Of a DNA stretch of 9,827 nucleotides, positions 1-5,228 are shown one piece after another. Each line of letters opens with the position of its first letter. Within the stretch, counting starts at the first letter, position 1. The notes under the pieces are model-generated. The model did no database searches and had not been told where the DNA came from. It saw only the letters and a list, made by a program, of their open reading frames with translations. Origin of the DNA: Alphaproteobacteria bacterium (GTDB lineage Bacteria > Pseudomonadota > Alphaproteobacteria > UBA3830); assembly GCA_025998595.1 (NCBI GenBank), contig BNWE01000044.1, positions 1-9,827 of the forward strand, read 5' to 3'. Made by a program: the position numbers and the translations under genes.

Positions 1-170
1 CACATAATTTTGGGAAGAGATTGAGAGCTTTAAATGGCTTGACTCCTTTTGAATTTGTTGCTAAAAAATTACAGAAGGATCCCAAAACTTGGGTTCTTTC
101 ATCGGGTCATGATGAGGCGGGACCAAACATCTCCATAATATTAACACATTATACGACAATGTCATCGTAG
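1..170 (+). pseudogene. C-terminal end of an IS481-type transposase (partial at window edge)
   Basis: The reading frame is open from base 3 and ends at the TAG at 168-170, giving 55 residues. It contains RALNGLTPFEF near its start and a later run with WVLSSGH and GPNI. In IS481/IS3-like DDE transposases the extreme C-terminus typically reads (R/K)ALNGLTPYE(F/Y) followed by a short basic tail with H..PG.NT, so the family call rests on that signature. The catalytic DDE core lies outside the window, so it cannot be said whether the full gene is intact. No clear terminal inverted repeat was found just after the stop. It belongs to the cluster of mobile-element debris to the left of the tRNA. Confidence 0.75.
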
Positions 171-211
171 ATCATAGATGAAGGCGATATACTTAAAATA
201 TTTAAAAAATT

Positions 212-340
212 TTATGAAACGACCGTGATCGGATTATTGGATACTTTCTTACAATCTTTGCATTGATACCTTTGATTGCCACCTGATGTCTTTCCGTACT
301 TTATCAAATTCTTCGAACAGCAGTGTTTGCAACATTCCAT
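212..340 (-). pseudogene. IS1 InsA-like zinc-ribbon fragment, 42 residues
   Basis: ATG at 340, stop TAA at 212-214. The product begins MECCKHCC, continues with IKYGKTSGGNQRYQCKDC, then loses resemblance after residue 32. Two CxxC pairs (C4/C7 and C27/C30) and the KYGKTSGGNQRYQCK stretch match the N-terminal zinc ribbon of IS1-family InsA-type proteins, where it helps bind the transposon ends. The family protein normally continues with a helix-turn-helix and, by frameshift, the catalytic domain; none of that is present. A strong GGAGGT lies six bases before the ATG, so the fragment could still be translated. It is most likely a truncated IS1 copy cut by a neighbouring insertion. A free-standing zinc-ribbon peptide is possible but less likely. 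Confidence 0.65.
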
Positions 341-445
341 TTCTACCTCCACAACAAAATATGAAACATGATACTACATCGCTGGAACTTCACCAACTAA
401 TTAATTAGAAGTCTCAAAAAATCAGCTAATATTCAACAATAGCAC

Positions 446-473
446 TTGACAGAAAGCAGCCATTACCTATAAA
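446..473 (+). promoter_or_regulatory. Sigma-70-type promoter of the tRNA-Ser gene
   Basis: A perfect -35 box TTGACA (446-451) and a near-consensus -10 box TATAAA (468-473) are separated by 16 bases. The -10 box ends 13 bases before the first base of the mature tRNA, so transcription would start a few bases upstream of the tRNA. Confidence 0.75.
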
Positions 474-486
474 ATTAATGTATCGC

Positions 487-580
487 GGAGGGATGGCCGA
501 GAGGCTGAAGGCAGTGGTTTGCTAAACCGCCATACGATTGAAAAGCCGTATCGAGGGTTCGAATCCCTCTTCCTCCGCCA
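487..580 (+). tRNA. tRNA-Ser, anticodon GCU, CCA encoded
   Basis: All parts of a class II tRNA can be folded. The 7-bp acceptor stem is GGAGGGA (487-493) with TTCCTCC, followed by discriminator G and encoded CCA (578-580). The anticodon stem GTGGT/ACCGC (514-518 and 526-530) encloses loop TTGCTAA with anticodon GCT at 521-523, reading AGC/AGU serine codons. A long variable arm built on ATACG/CGTAT is typical of serine tRNAs. The T arm is GAGGG-TTCGAAT-CCCTC. Serine tRNA genes are frequent phage and island attachment sites, which fits the accessory content to the right, but no integrase is visible beside it. Confidence 0.97.
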
Positions 581-961
581 GGCTATGCGGCTTTTGACCC
601 TGTTATTTTATTGAAATAAATATCATTTAAATAAACCTAAAAATCATATTACTTTAAGTATATTTTATCATCTTTCGCCTTTTTTCTCCGAAAATTCTCT
701 CTCCATTCTCCAAAATCACGTGTCTGGAGAATCATGAAGCACGCGCTATAATTTATTGAAAATGCGAGATATTTTTGAGGCAATTACACAGCAGACAAAA
801 CAGGTTTAGAGAGTTTCAGCGGTAAGTGAGTGGAACGAGAAGAAATTACGCAGTGTTTTGGTGATTTTTTGTGGATGGATTCTTGAGTCGTCTATGGCGT
901 TATTACAATAGCCATGGTGCTACTTCTAACACGAGCTAGATTCGCCTCCAAAATGAAAAAA
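581..961. other. Intergenic stretch without an intact gene
   Basis: This stretch follows the tRNA and has no convincing complete gene and no clear rho-independent terminator for the tRNA. The only coding-like trace is a plus-strand frame from ATG 762 to TAG 909-911, interrupted by an in-frame TAG at 807-809. It would give 15 residues beginning MRDIFEAITQQ, then 33 residues containing WNEKKLRSVLVIFCGWILESS. The product is not recognised and no good ribosome binding site precedes it. It is probably decayed sequence. Confidence 0.5.
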
Positions 962-969
962 GACAAACC

Positions 970-1307
970 TAGCTAGTCGCTCCTGAAGAAGTCGTTTTGT
1001 TCTGATATTTGAGTGTGTTTGTGGAGAAAATGCCACATGTTTTTTGCAACATTTTGTTGATTCAAAACTGCGTAAAATTACGAGCAAATATTGTTAAGAA
1101 AAAACAATGATTCCGGAGGCAGCGCTAATGGCTCGTAAACAGCCTCTGGGAGCTTGTTTATATAACTCATTTTAAAACATTTTTCATTTAGGCTAGATTT
1201 GTTAGAGATAGACGGCATAATGAAAAGTTGCAAAAAATAGCTGCCTCAAATGCTTTCTATACACTCAAATATTAACAAAAAATGACTTCTTCAGTGACGA
1301 CTAGCTA
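970..1307. repeat. Imperfect inverted duplication, 81-base arms around a 176-base centre
   Basis: Arm 970-1050 aligns without gaps to the reverse complement of 1227-1307. The outer 47 positions (970-1016 against 1261-1307) agree at about 39 sites; the inner part is weaker, but both arms share the run TTTTTTGCAAC. On the minus strand of the left arm and the plus strand of the right arm, the aligned frames both end NDFF..D followed by TAG, so the arms may be two divergent copies of one coding tail in opposite orientation. The centre holds a minus-strand frame of 46 codons (1078-1218) starting MPSISNKSSL, which is not recognised and which would read on into the left arm after its TAA. A degenerate miniature transposon or remnants of two copies of one element both fit. 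Confidence 0.6.
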
Positions 1308-1410
1308 CAGAAGGACTCTACTTCTCTTTCCTTTTGGACTGTCGATGGCGACATTCCTCAAACGCAAGCAAAAAATAGGAGTGGCATTGGAATTACTCAC
1401 AAAATTATAT

Positions 1411-1422
1411 TAGACCTGTTGC
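1411..1422. repeat. 12-bp inverted repeat TAGACCTGTTGC, left copy
   Basis: This is a perfect inverted repeat of GCAACAGGTCTA at 2051-2062. Together the two flank the group II intron. With the intron removed, the repeats would bound an element of about 71 bp, resembling the ends of a short insertion-sequence derivative (an IS5-like style is possible). That family assignment is from memory of such ends and is weak. Confidence 0.6.
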
Positions 1423-1468
1423 GTAGGCCGATTTTGGGGCCTGATAATCAGGGCTTCCGGATGGCTTT

Positions 1469-2049
1469 GTCGAGTAGGCCGAGGGAATTTCACCCTCAGC
1501 CCCTCACAGAACTGGACGTGAAAGTCTCCCTTCATCCAGCTCTTGTTATTTGCTTTCGTCAGAATGCCTCCTGTTTTCACAGTTACACCGAAATAAAAGG
1601 CAAATAACTGAGCCCCTTTGCTCCAGCAACTTTCATCGCCTTCTTCGCTAACTACGAGCTCATCCGTCCCTGCATGAAGCATCTTTTTTTTTGATGCTTT
1701 TCGCCACGCAAGTTCCCAAGTTGTATCGATGAAGCCTATTGTAGAGTCATCCTGCCTATACGCCGTTCGCTGCGCAGTCTCGCCCAAGTTGCTCTCTGCG
1801 CTTGTCCATAACACGTTGCAGCTGTTATGTTTTAACGAAGCCTTTAGACTATCGACGCCTAATCGAACAGTTCACTTTCGTTGATCTCTCTACAACTCAC
1901 CTGACATTTTCATAATGCCTTTTCCATTGCCGCTCAGCACCAGACGCTTTCGCTATCCAGCACCGCAAGGTGGTTTGGTAAGTCTGCTTGGACAGCCCTT
2001 ACCGGAGGGCCCTTTTCCTCCATCTTCATCGTACCTTCTCTTGGCACAC
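1469..2049 (-). ncRNA. ORF-less group II intron ribozyme, 581 nt
   Basis: On the minus strand the 5' end reads GTGTGCC, fitting the GUGYG rule, starting at 2049. Domain V is the 34-base hairpin at 1509-1542: it carries the AGC triad (1541-1539), a paired lower stem GAGCTGGA/TCCAGTTC, a GAGA tetraloop and a two-base bulge. It is followed by a domain VI stem and the end CCTACTCGAC at about 1469, with an adenosine seven bases from the end as branch-point candidate. A domain I stem-loop at 1807-1829 (CATAACA/TGTTATG) presents TGCAAC (1820-1815). This is exactly complementary to GTTGCA (2055-2050), the six bases immediately before the intron, so EBS1-IBS1 pairing fixes the 5' boundary. No reverse transcriptase frame is present in domain IV, so any mobility would need a maturase in trans. 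Translated frames across it are not genes. Confidence 0.88.
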
Positions 2050-2050
2050 T

Positions 2051-2062
2051 GCAACAGGTCTA
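2051..2062. repeat. 12-bp inverted repeat GCAACAGGTCTA, right copy
   Basis: Partner of TAGACCTGTTGC at 1411-1422. The first five bases (2051-2055) are also part of the intron's IBS1 target, so the intron entered at the inner edge of this repeat. The repeat begins 18 bases after the stop codon of the 560-residue gene. Confidence 0.6.
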
Positions 2063-2079
2063 TTCTTTGATAAGGAATG

Positions 2080-3762
2080 CTACTTGCTTTTTAAATATGT
2101 TTCCTCTTTTATGTCTTTTACGTCTTTAAATATATCGCCAACGCTTAGCGTTTTGTCTTCTGGAACTATATCTCTCGTGACGTCGTCGAATTTTCCTTTG
2201 CCAATTCCATTTCCGATGCAGATTTCATACTGCGAATCATCAGGAAGCTCAATGGTAATGTCACGGCATTCAACGTACTTACAGAAATCAATAACAGTTT
2301 CAAGTGCTTTACCTATGCTTCTTCCAACCAAAACACGGTTTTTTACACCAAGACGATCTATCGGCAGCAAACGAAATACTTTCAGTATTATATCACGTAT
2401 CTCATTGACGGCATCTCGCATTTCAGCTTCCTTAAGTGATACTCCTATTTTTTTCAGCAGACCAATGCATCTACTAACATCCTGACTTGCTTTTCGAAAA
2501 TCGCCCTTACTTATGTCCCCATACGTTCTAACCCAATTGCTTGCGATGCCTGCAAGGGTGTACTCCCACTGCGCATACTGAAGATTTTCACACAAACCTA
2601 CGCTGCAAACTTTGTCCACGAGCCTATAATCATTGCCAGTCTGCGCCCTTGTCAAAAGATCAATAATTCTGTCTCTAAATTCTATGTACTTATAATACAC
2701 CTTCGGTACCAAGTCTAGCTTTATGGCACACTTCGTGCTTTCATTAAGATATTCCGTTAGATACGCGATGGATCTATCTTTTTCATCTTGCACTCGCCTC
2801 ATTTCGTTTTGGAGGTTAACTATTAACCTTGCCTTTTGCTTGTTTTCAGCCCTTAATGCATCCATTGTATCTTGGCTTTGGACATTTCTTGTTAGATCAG
2901 TCTGAGCACTACTATCAGCATGATCTATATGCACAGGTGAAACTAGATCAGTCTGTACATCTACCGACTTCTGCTGACGACTTGGGATTTGCAATTGTTC
3001 TGCAAGAGATTTCATAGCCGCCACTAGAGCATTTAATGCCTCTCGTTTTGATGCAATGCTTTCTTTTGTAGCCACTATTACCTTATTTGCTGGATCATTA
3101 TAGACCTGCTTTGCCCCTTCTCGCTTCTTCTTGAGAATTCCATCAAAATCAACTCCTGATCTCTCATAGAGTTGCTGTAATTGAGTCATGATAGCGTCAA
3201 TTCTTGCTGCAATTTTTGTTATATCATTGTGACCAGCAGTTTCTACATCATTTTTTAACGTACCAAGTAAATCCGTTGCATCTTTATCCAGCTTAACGAA
3301 TTTATCAAGCGCATCAGAAACAGCTGCTTCCGTAGTCCTGTGGTCGATGAGTTGTGCTTTGGAAATGAGTCTACGCCCAGCAACAAGTTTATCAACAAGC
3401 TCATTAAAGCATTCCCTTTTTGTTGAACTGTTAAGAGCATCAATTGCCAAAACACTACTCATCAAGTCTTCAGGAATCTTTGCGTCGCCCTGATCTGATG
3501 GCCAGTTCAACAATTCATAGATAAACTCCTCTGGTGTCATTCCAGTTGGAAGATTATTGAAAGATGCTTTATTAAGGGCACAAACCTTGATCGCAAGGGC
3601 TTCAGCCTCAGCGGCCTTTTTATTAGCTTCAGCTCCCGCGGAAGGAGTCTTTGCAACGTCATATGACATACAACCACTCATTTTTCCGTACATTGCACTC
3701 ACGTCGGCTGAAGCATAACACAGAGCCGTCGCAATCACAAAAGAACAGCCTAACTTACCCAT
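2080..3762 (-). CDS. Secreted modular protein, 560 residues, N-terminal module A plus coiled coil; family not recognised
   Basis: ATG at 3762 is preceded by GGAGAG seven bases upstream. Residues 1-23 form a short Sec-type signal peptide ending around VSA. Residues 25-170 are a module shared with the 395-residue protein at 5229-6416: YGKM at 25-28, LPTGM at 71-75, EFIYELLNW at 79-87, IDALN at 107-111 and FNELVDKLVAG from 119. The central part is helical and rich in Lys, Ala and Gln, with two QTDL motifs (VDVQTDL 267-273, SAQTDL 285-290) just before a predicted coiled coil at about 300-340. The C-terminal 200 residues are a mixed, probably helical region with several cysteines and resemble nothing else here; the C-terminal module of the other paralogues is absent. 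It is the last gene of the minus-strand series and ends 31 bases before a group II intron. Function unknown; export is likely, host interaction is speculation. Confidence 0.85.
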   Translation of the reverse strand: MGKLGCSFVIATALCYASADVSAMYGKMSGCMSYDVAKTPSAGAEANKKAAEAEALAIKVCALNKASFNNLPTGMTPEEFIYELLNWPSDQGDAKIPEDLMSSVLAIDALNSSTKRECFNELVDKLVAGRRLISKAQLIDHRTTEAAVSDALDKFVKLDKDATDLLGTLKNDVETAGHNDITKIAARIDAIMTQLQQLYERSGVDFDGILKKKREGAKQVYNDPANKVIVATKESIASKREALNALVAAMKSLAEQLQIPSRQQKSVDVQTDLVSPVHIDHADSSAQTDLTRNVQSQDTMDALRAENKQKARLIVNLQNEMRRVQDEKDRSIAYLTEYLNESTKCAIKLDLVPKVYYKYIEFRDRIIDLLTRAQTGNDYRLVDKVCSVGLCENLQYAQWEYTLAGIASNWVRTYGDISKGDFRKASQDVSRCIGLLKKIGVSLKEAEMRDAVNEIRDIILKVFRLLPIDRLGVKNRVLVGRSIGKALETVIDFCKYVECRDITIELPDDSQYEICIGNGIGKGKFDDVTRDIVPEDKTLSVGDIFKDVKDIKEETYLKSK

Positions 3763-3810
3763 TTCTACTCTCCATTTCTCATTAGCCTCAAAATTGCGAT
3801 CAATAACACA

Positions 3811-3847
3811 ACTATAGCCAAGGATATCATGAAAGAGTTAACTCTTT
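3811..3847 (-). promoter_or_regulatory. Palindrome and weak promoter candidate upstream of the 560-residue gene
   Basis: A perfect 16-bp palindrome AAAGAGTTAACTCTTT lies at 3832-3847, 70 bases upstream of the ATG. On the minus strand it contains TTAACT as a possible -35. TATAGT (3816-3811) is a possible -10, but the 19-base spacing is long. A dyad over the -35 would suit an operator. The 395-residue paralogue also has a TTAAC-containing dyad upstream. Confidence 0.3.
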
Positions 3848-3895
3848 ACTTACTTCATACCAACATACCGGGGGCATTTAATTCGCTACTGGATC

Positions 3896-4014
3896 GTCAT
3901 TCAGAGCCCCGTAGGGGCGTGGGAATCCAATGCTCGATAAAGCGTTATGCTTTTCTCCTATTTTTTATCTGATTGTGGATCCCTACGTCGCGCTACGCGC
4001 TCCTCTGGATGACA
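3896..4014. repeat. Palindromic repeat element, about 119 bp, of the type scattered in Rickettsiales-like genomes
   Basis: The arm at 3896-3929 (starting GTCATTCAGAG, ending GGGAATCCA) is an imperfect inverted repeat of 3976-4014 (starting TGGATCCCTACG, ending CTCTGGATGAC). Arms with GTCAT..CAGAG at the tip and GGGA.TCCA inside resemble the GTCATCCC...GGATCCA palindromic elements dispersed in Rickettsia-like and other alphaproteobacterial genomes. The left arm also has an internal CCCCGTAGGGG palindrome. It fills most of the gap between the 136-residue and 560-residue genes and may affect transcript termination or stability there. Confidence 0.6.
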
Positions 4015-4030
4015 GCTCCAAACGAGAATT

Positions 4031-4054
4031 AAAAAGCCCTGTGTACCTACAGCA
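4031..4054 (-). terminator. Possible weak terminator after the 136-residue gene
   Basis: On the minus strand, 37 bases after the stop, CTGT and ACAG can pair around a six-base loop with a GC closing pair across a bulge, followed by GCTTTTT. The stem is short, so this is only a candidate. Confidence 0.3.
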
Positions 4055-4091
4055 TGAACTTTTTATAGCTTTTCACTAACAAACCTATTCA

Positions 4092-4502
4092 TCAATCCTT
4101 GTTCCACGGAACTATTCTCGGATCTGGTATCACAAACCTAGCCATTAACTCCGGATCTTCTGCATATAGCTCATACCGTTTCGCAATCGGAGGCAGAGCC
4201 TCGTACAATCTCTGCTGGAACGCTATGTCCTTTCTGGCTGCAAATTGCAATAATCCAGTACTATAGAAAACAGAGCGTGGAGTGCTGGCATGCCTTGTAA
4301 ATGCAGCAACACTTATAGCAACTTCTGCCAACTCCTTCCATACTCCTACAAAAGCATCATCGTCTGTAAGCGAGTGGCTACTGAGATTCACGTTTTGTTT
4401 ATTATCGGCTTCCTCCAATGACTGTTGCACTTGCATTGCAATAGCGCTGGAGCACAAAGACACCGCCAAAATCGTATACAGATATTTTCTCAAAAACAGC
4501 AT
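4092..4502 (-). CDS. Small exported protein, 136 residues, module B only; family not recognised
   Basis: The start is the ATG at 4502. AGGGAG lies nine bases upstream, and the resulting MLFLR N-terminus matches its neighbour; an upstream in-frame ATG at 4547 would lie inside the leader hairpin and lacks such a site. Residues 1-22 form a signal peptide ending SSAIA. Residues 47-136 form module B, shared with the 153-residue protein and the C-terminus of the 395-residue protein: DDAFVGVW, a helical VAAFTRHASTP, STGLLQFAARKDIAFQQRLYEALP and a final FVIPDP. The sequence suggests a small all-helical secreted domain. Its C-terminus (IVPWNKD) differs from the TDWSLNR end of the other two. Its leader hairpin hides the ribosome binding site. 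Function unknown. Confidence 0.85.
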   Translation of the reverse strand: MLFLRKYLYTILAVSLCSSAIAMQVQQSLEEADNKQNVNLSSHSLTDDDAFVGVWKELAEVAISVAAFTRHASTPRSVFYSTGLLQFAARKDIAFQQRLYEALPPIAKRYELYAEDPELMARFVIPDPRIVPWNKD

Positions 4503-4508
4503 TACATC

Positions 4509-4558
4509 TAACTCCCTGAAAACACATGTATACTTTACAATATGCAATCAGGGAATTA
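4509..4558 (-). promoter_or_regulatory. Leader hairpin sequestering the ribosome binding site of the 136-residue gene
   Basis: In the minus-strand RNA, UAAUUCCCUGA (4558-4548) pairs with UCAGGGAGUUA (4519-4509) over 11 bp with one G-U, around a 28-base loop. The 3' arm contains the AGGGAG ribosome binding site, nine bases before the ATG at 4502. The structure corresponds to the hairpin before the 153-residue gene, with compensatory base changes. Confidence 0.6.
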
Positions 4559-4648
4559 CAAGGATCATCCACTACCCTAAATAACTTACACAAGCCATTC
4601 TTTGAACCAATAACTACAAAATGGAGCAGCGGAATACGATCTAAAGTT

Positions 4649-5110
4649 TTACCTATTCAAGCTCCAATCTGTAACCTCTGGATTTGGTATTACAAACTCC
4701 GCCATTAACTCTGAATCTTCCGCATACAGTTCATAATATCTCGCGGCAGAAGGCAATGCTTCATACAACTTCTGCTGGAATGCAATGTCTTTTTTGGCTG
4801 CAAATCGGAGTAGCCCAGTAGATAAAAAGGTATCTAACGGGGTTCTAGCATTATCAGTGAAAGCAGCAATATCTAGAGCAAGTTTTCCCAATTTTCCCCA
4901 CACCTTTATAAAAGCGTCATCACTAACTGCATTTTCCTGTACTAATTTTGCGTAATCCGCTTCAAGTGTTCCATTTTCTGTAGTCCCACCAAGATTTTCG
5001 ATCTGCTTTGATGAAATTACAAGTGAAGGCTGAACTTCCATCGGTTCTGCTATAGAACAAGAAAGCACAATTGCCGCGACTATGCATTTAGACATTCTCA
5101 AAAACAACAT
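4649..5110 (-). CDS. Small exported protein, 153 residues, module B only; family not recognised
   Basis: The start is ATG at 5110, nine bases after AAGGAG; the TTG at 5116 is only three bases from that site and is rejected. The N-terminus MLFLRMSKCIVAAIVLSCSIA is a signal peptide; Cys18 after VLS could be read as a lipobox, but -2 Leu is unusual. Residues 22-60 are a variable linker. Residues 64-153 are module B: DDAFIKVW, a helical IAAFTDNARTPLDTFLSTGL, LRFAAKKDIAFQQKLYEALP, YELYAEDSELM and the end PNPEVTDWSLNR. That end is identical to the end of the 395-residue protein, and similarity continues past the stop codon, so this gene and the 3' part of that gene derive from a fairly recent duplication. 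Function unknown; a secreted or periplasmic helical domain is likely. Confidence 0.87.
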   Translation of the reverse strand: MLFLRMSKCIVAAIVLSCSIAEPMEVQPSLVISSKQIENLGGTTENGTLEADYAKLVQENAVSDDAFIKVWGKLGKLALDIAAFTDNARTPLDTFLSTGLLRFAAKKDIAFQQKLYEALPSAARYYELYAEDSELMAEFVIPNPEVTDWSLNR

Positions 5111-5117
5111 ACACAAA

Positions 5118-5166
5118 AACTCCTTAATTGAAACACAAGCATTCTACCATGCACAACTAAGGAGTT
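5118..5166 (-). promoter_or_regulatory. Leader hairpin sequestering the ribosome binding site of the 153-residue gene
   Basis: In the minus-strand RNA, AACUCCUUAGUUG (5166-5154) pairs with CAAUUAAGGAGUU (5130-5118) over 13 bp with a single G-U, around a 23-base loop. The ribosome binding site AAGGAG is entirely inside the 3' arm. The one non-Watson-Crick position is G-U only in the minus-strand RNA (it would be A-C on the other strand), which supports action as mRNA of this gene. Confidence 0.65.
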
Positions 5167-5228
5167 CAATCTCTGCACAAATGCTCTGCTTTTTTACAAA
5201 TGAAACAGATGAAATGCGACCTAAAGGT

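Noticed and set aside
762..911. A 50-codon plus-strand frame with one internal TAG
   Set aside because: There is no recognisable product, no good ribosome binding site and an in-frame stop. It is mentioned only as a possible relic; TAG readthrough has no support here.
1419..1607. A 62-codon plus-strand open frame (starts MRRPILGPDNQG)
   Set aside because: It is antisense to domains V and VI of the group II intron; peptides of this kind are often annotated but reflect the ribozyme.
1410..1814. A 134-codon minus-strand open frame
   Set aside because: It runs straight through the ribozyme's domain I loop, domain V and domain VI; the conserved features are RNA structure, and residues such as MKGDFHVQFCEGLRVKFPRP are just domain V/VI translated.
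1988..2485. A 165-codon plus-strand open frame
   Set aside because: It overlaps the 5' end of the intron and the antisense strand of the 560-residue gene; its serine-rich composition is typical of a shadow frame.
5045..5060. Lipoprotein reading of the 153-residue protein (Cys18 after VLS)
   Set aside because: Leu at -2 does not fit the lipobox well and the paralogue lacks an equivalent site, so an ordinary signal peptide is preferred.
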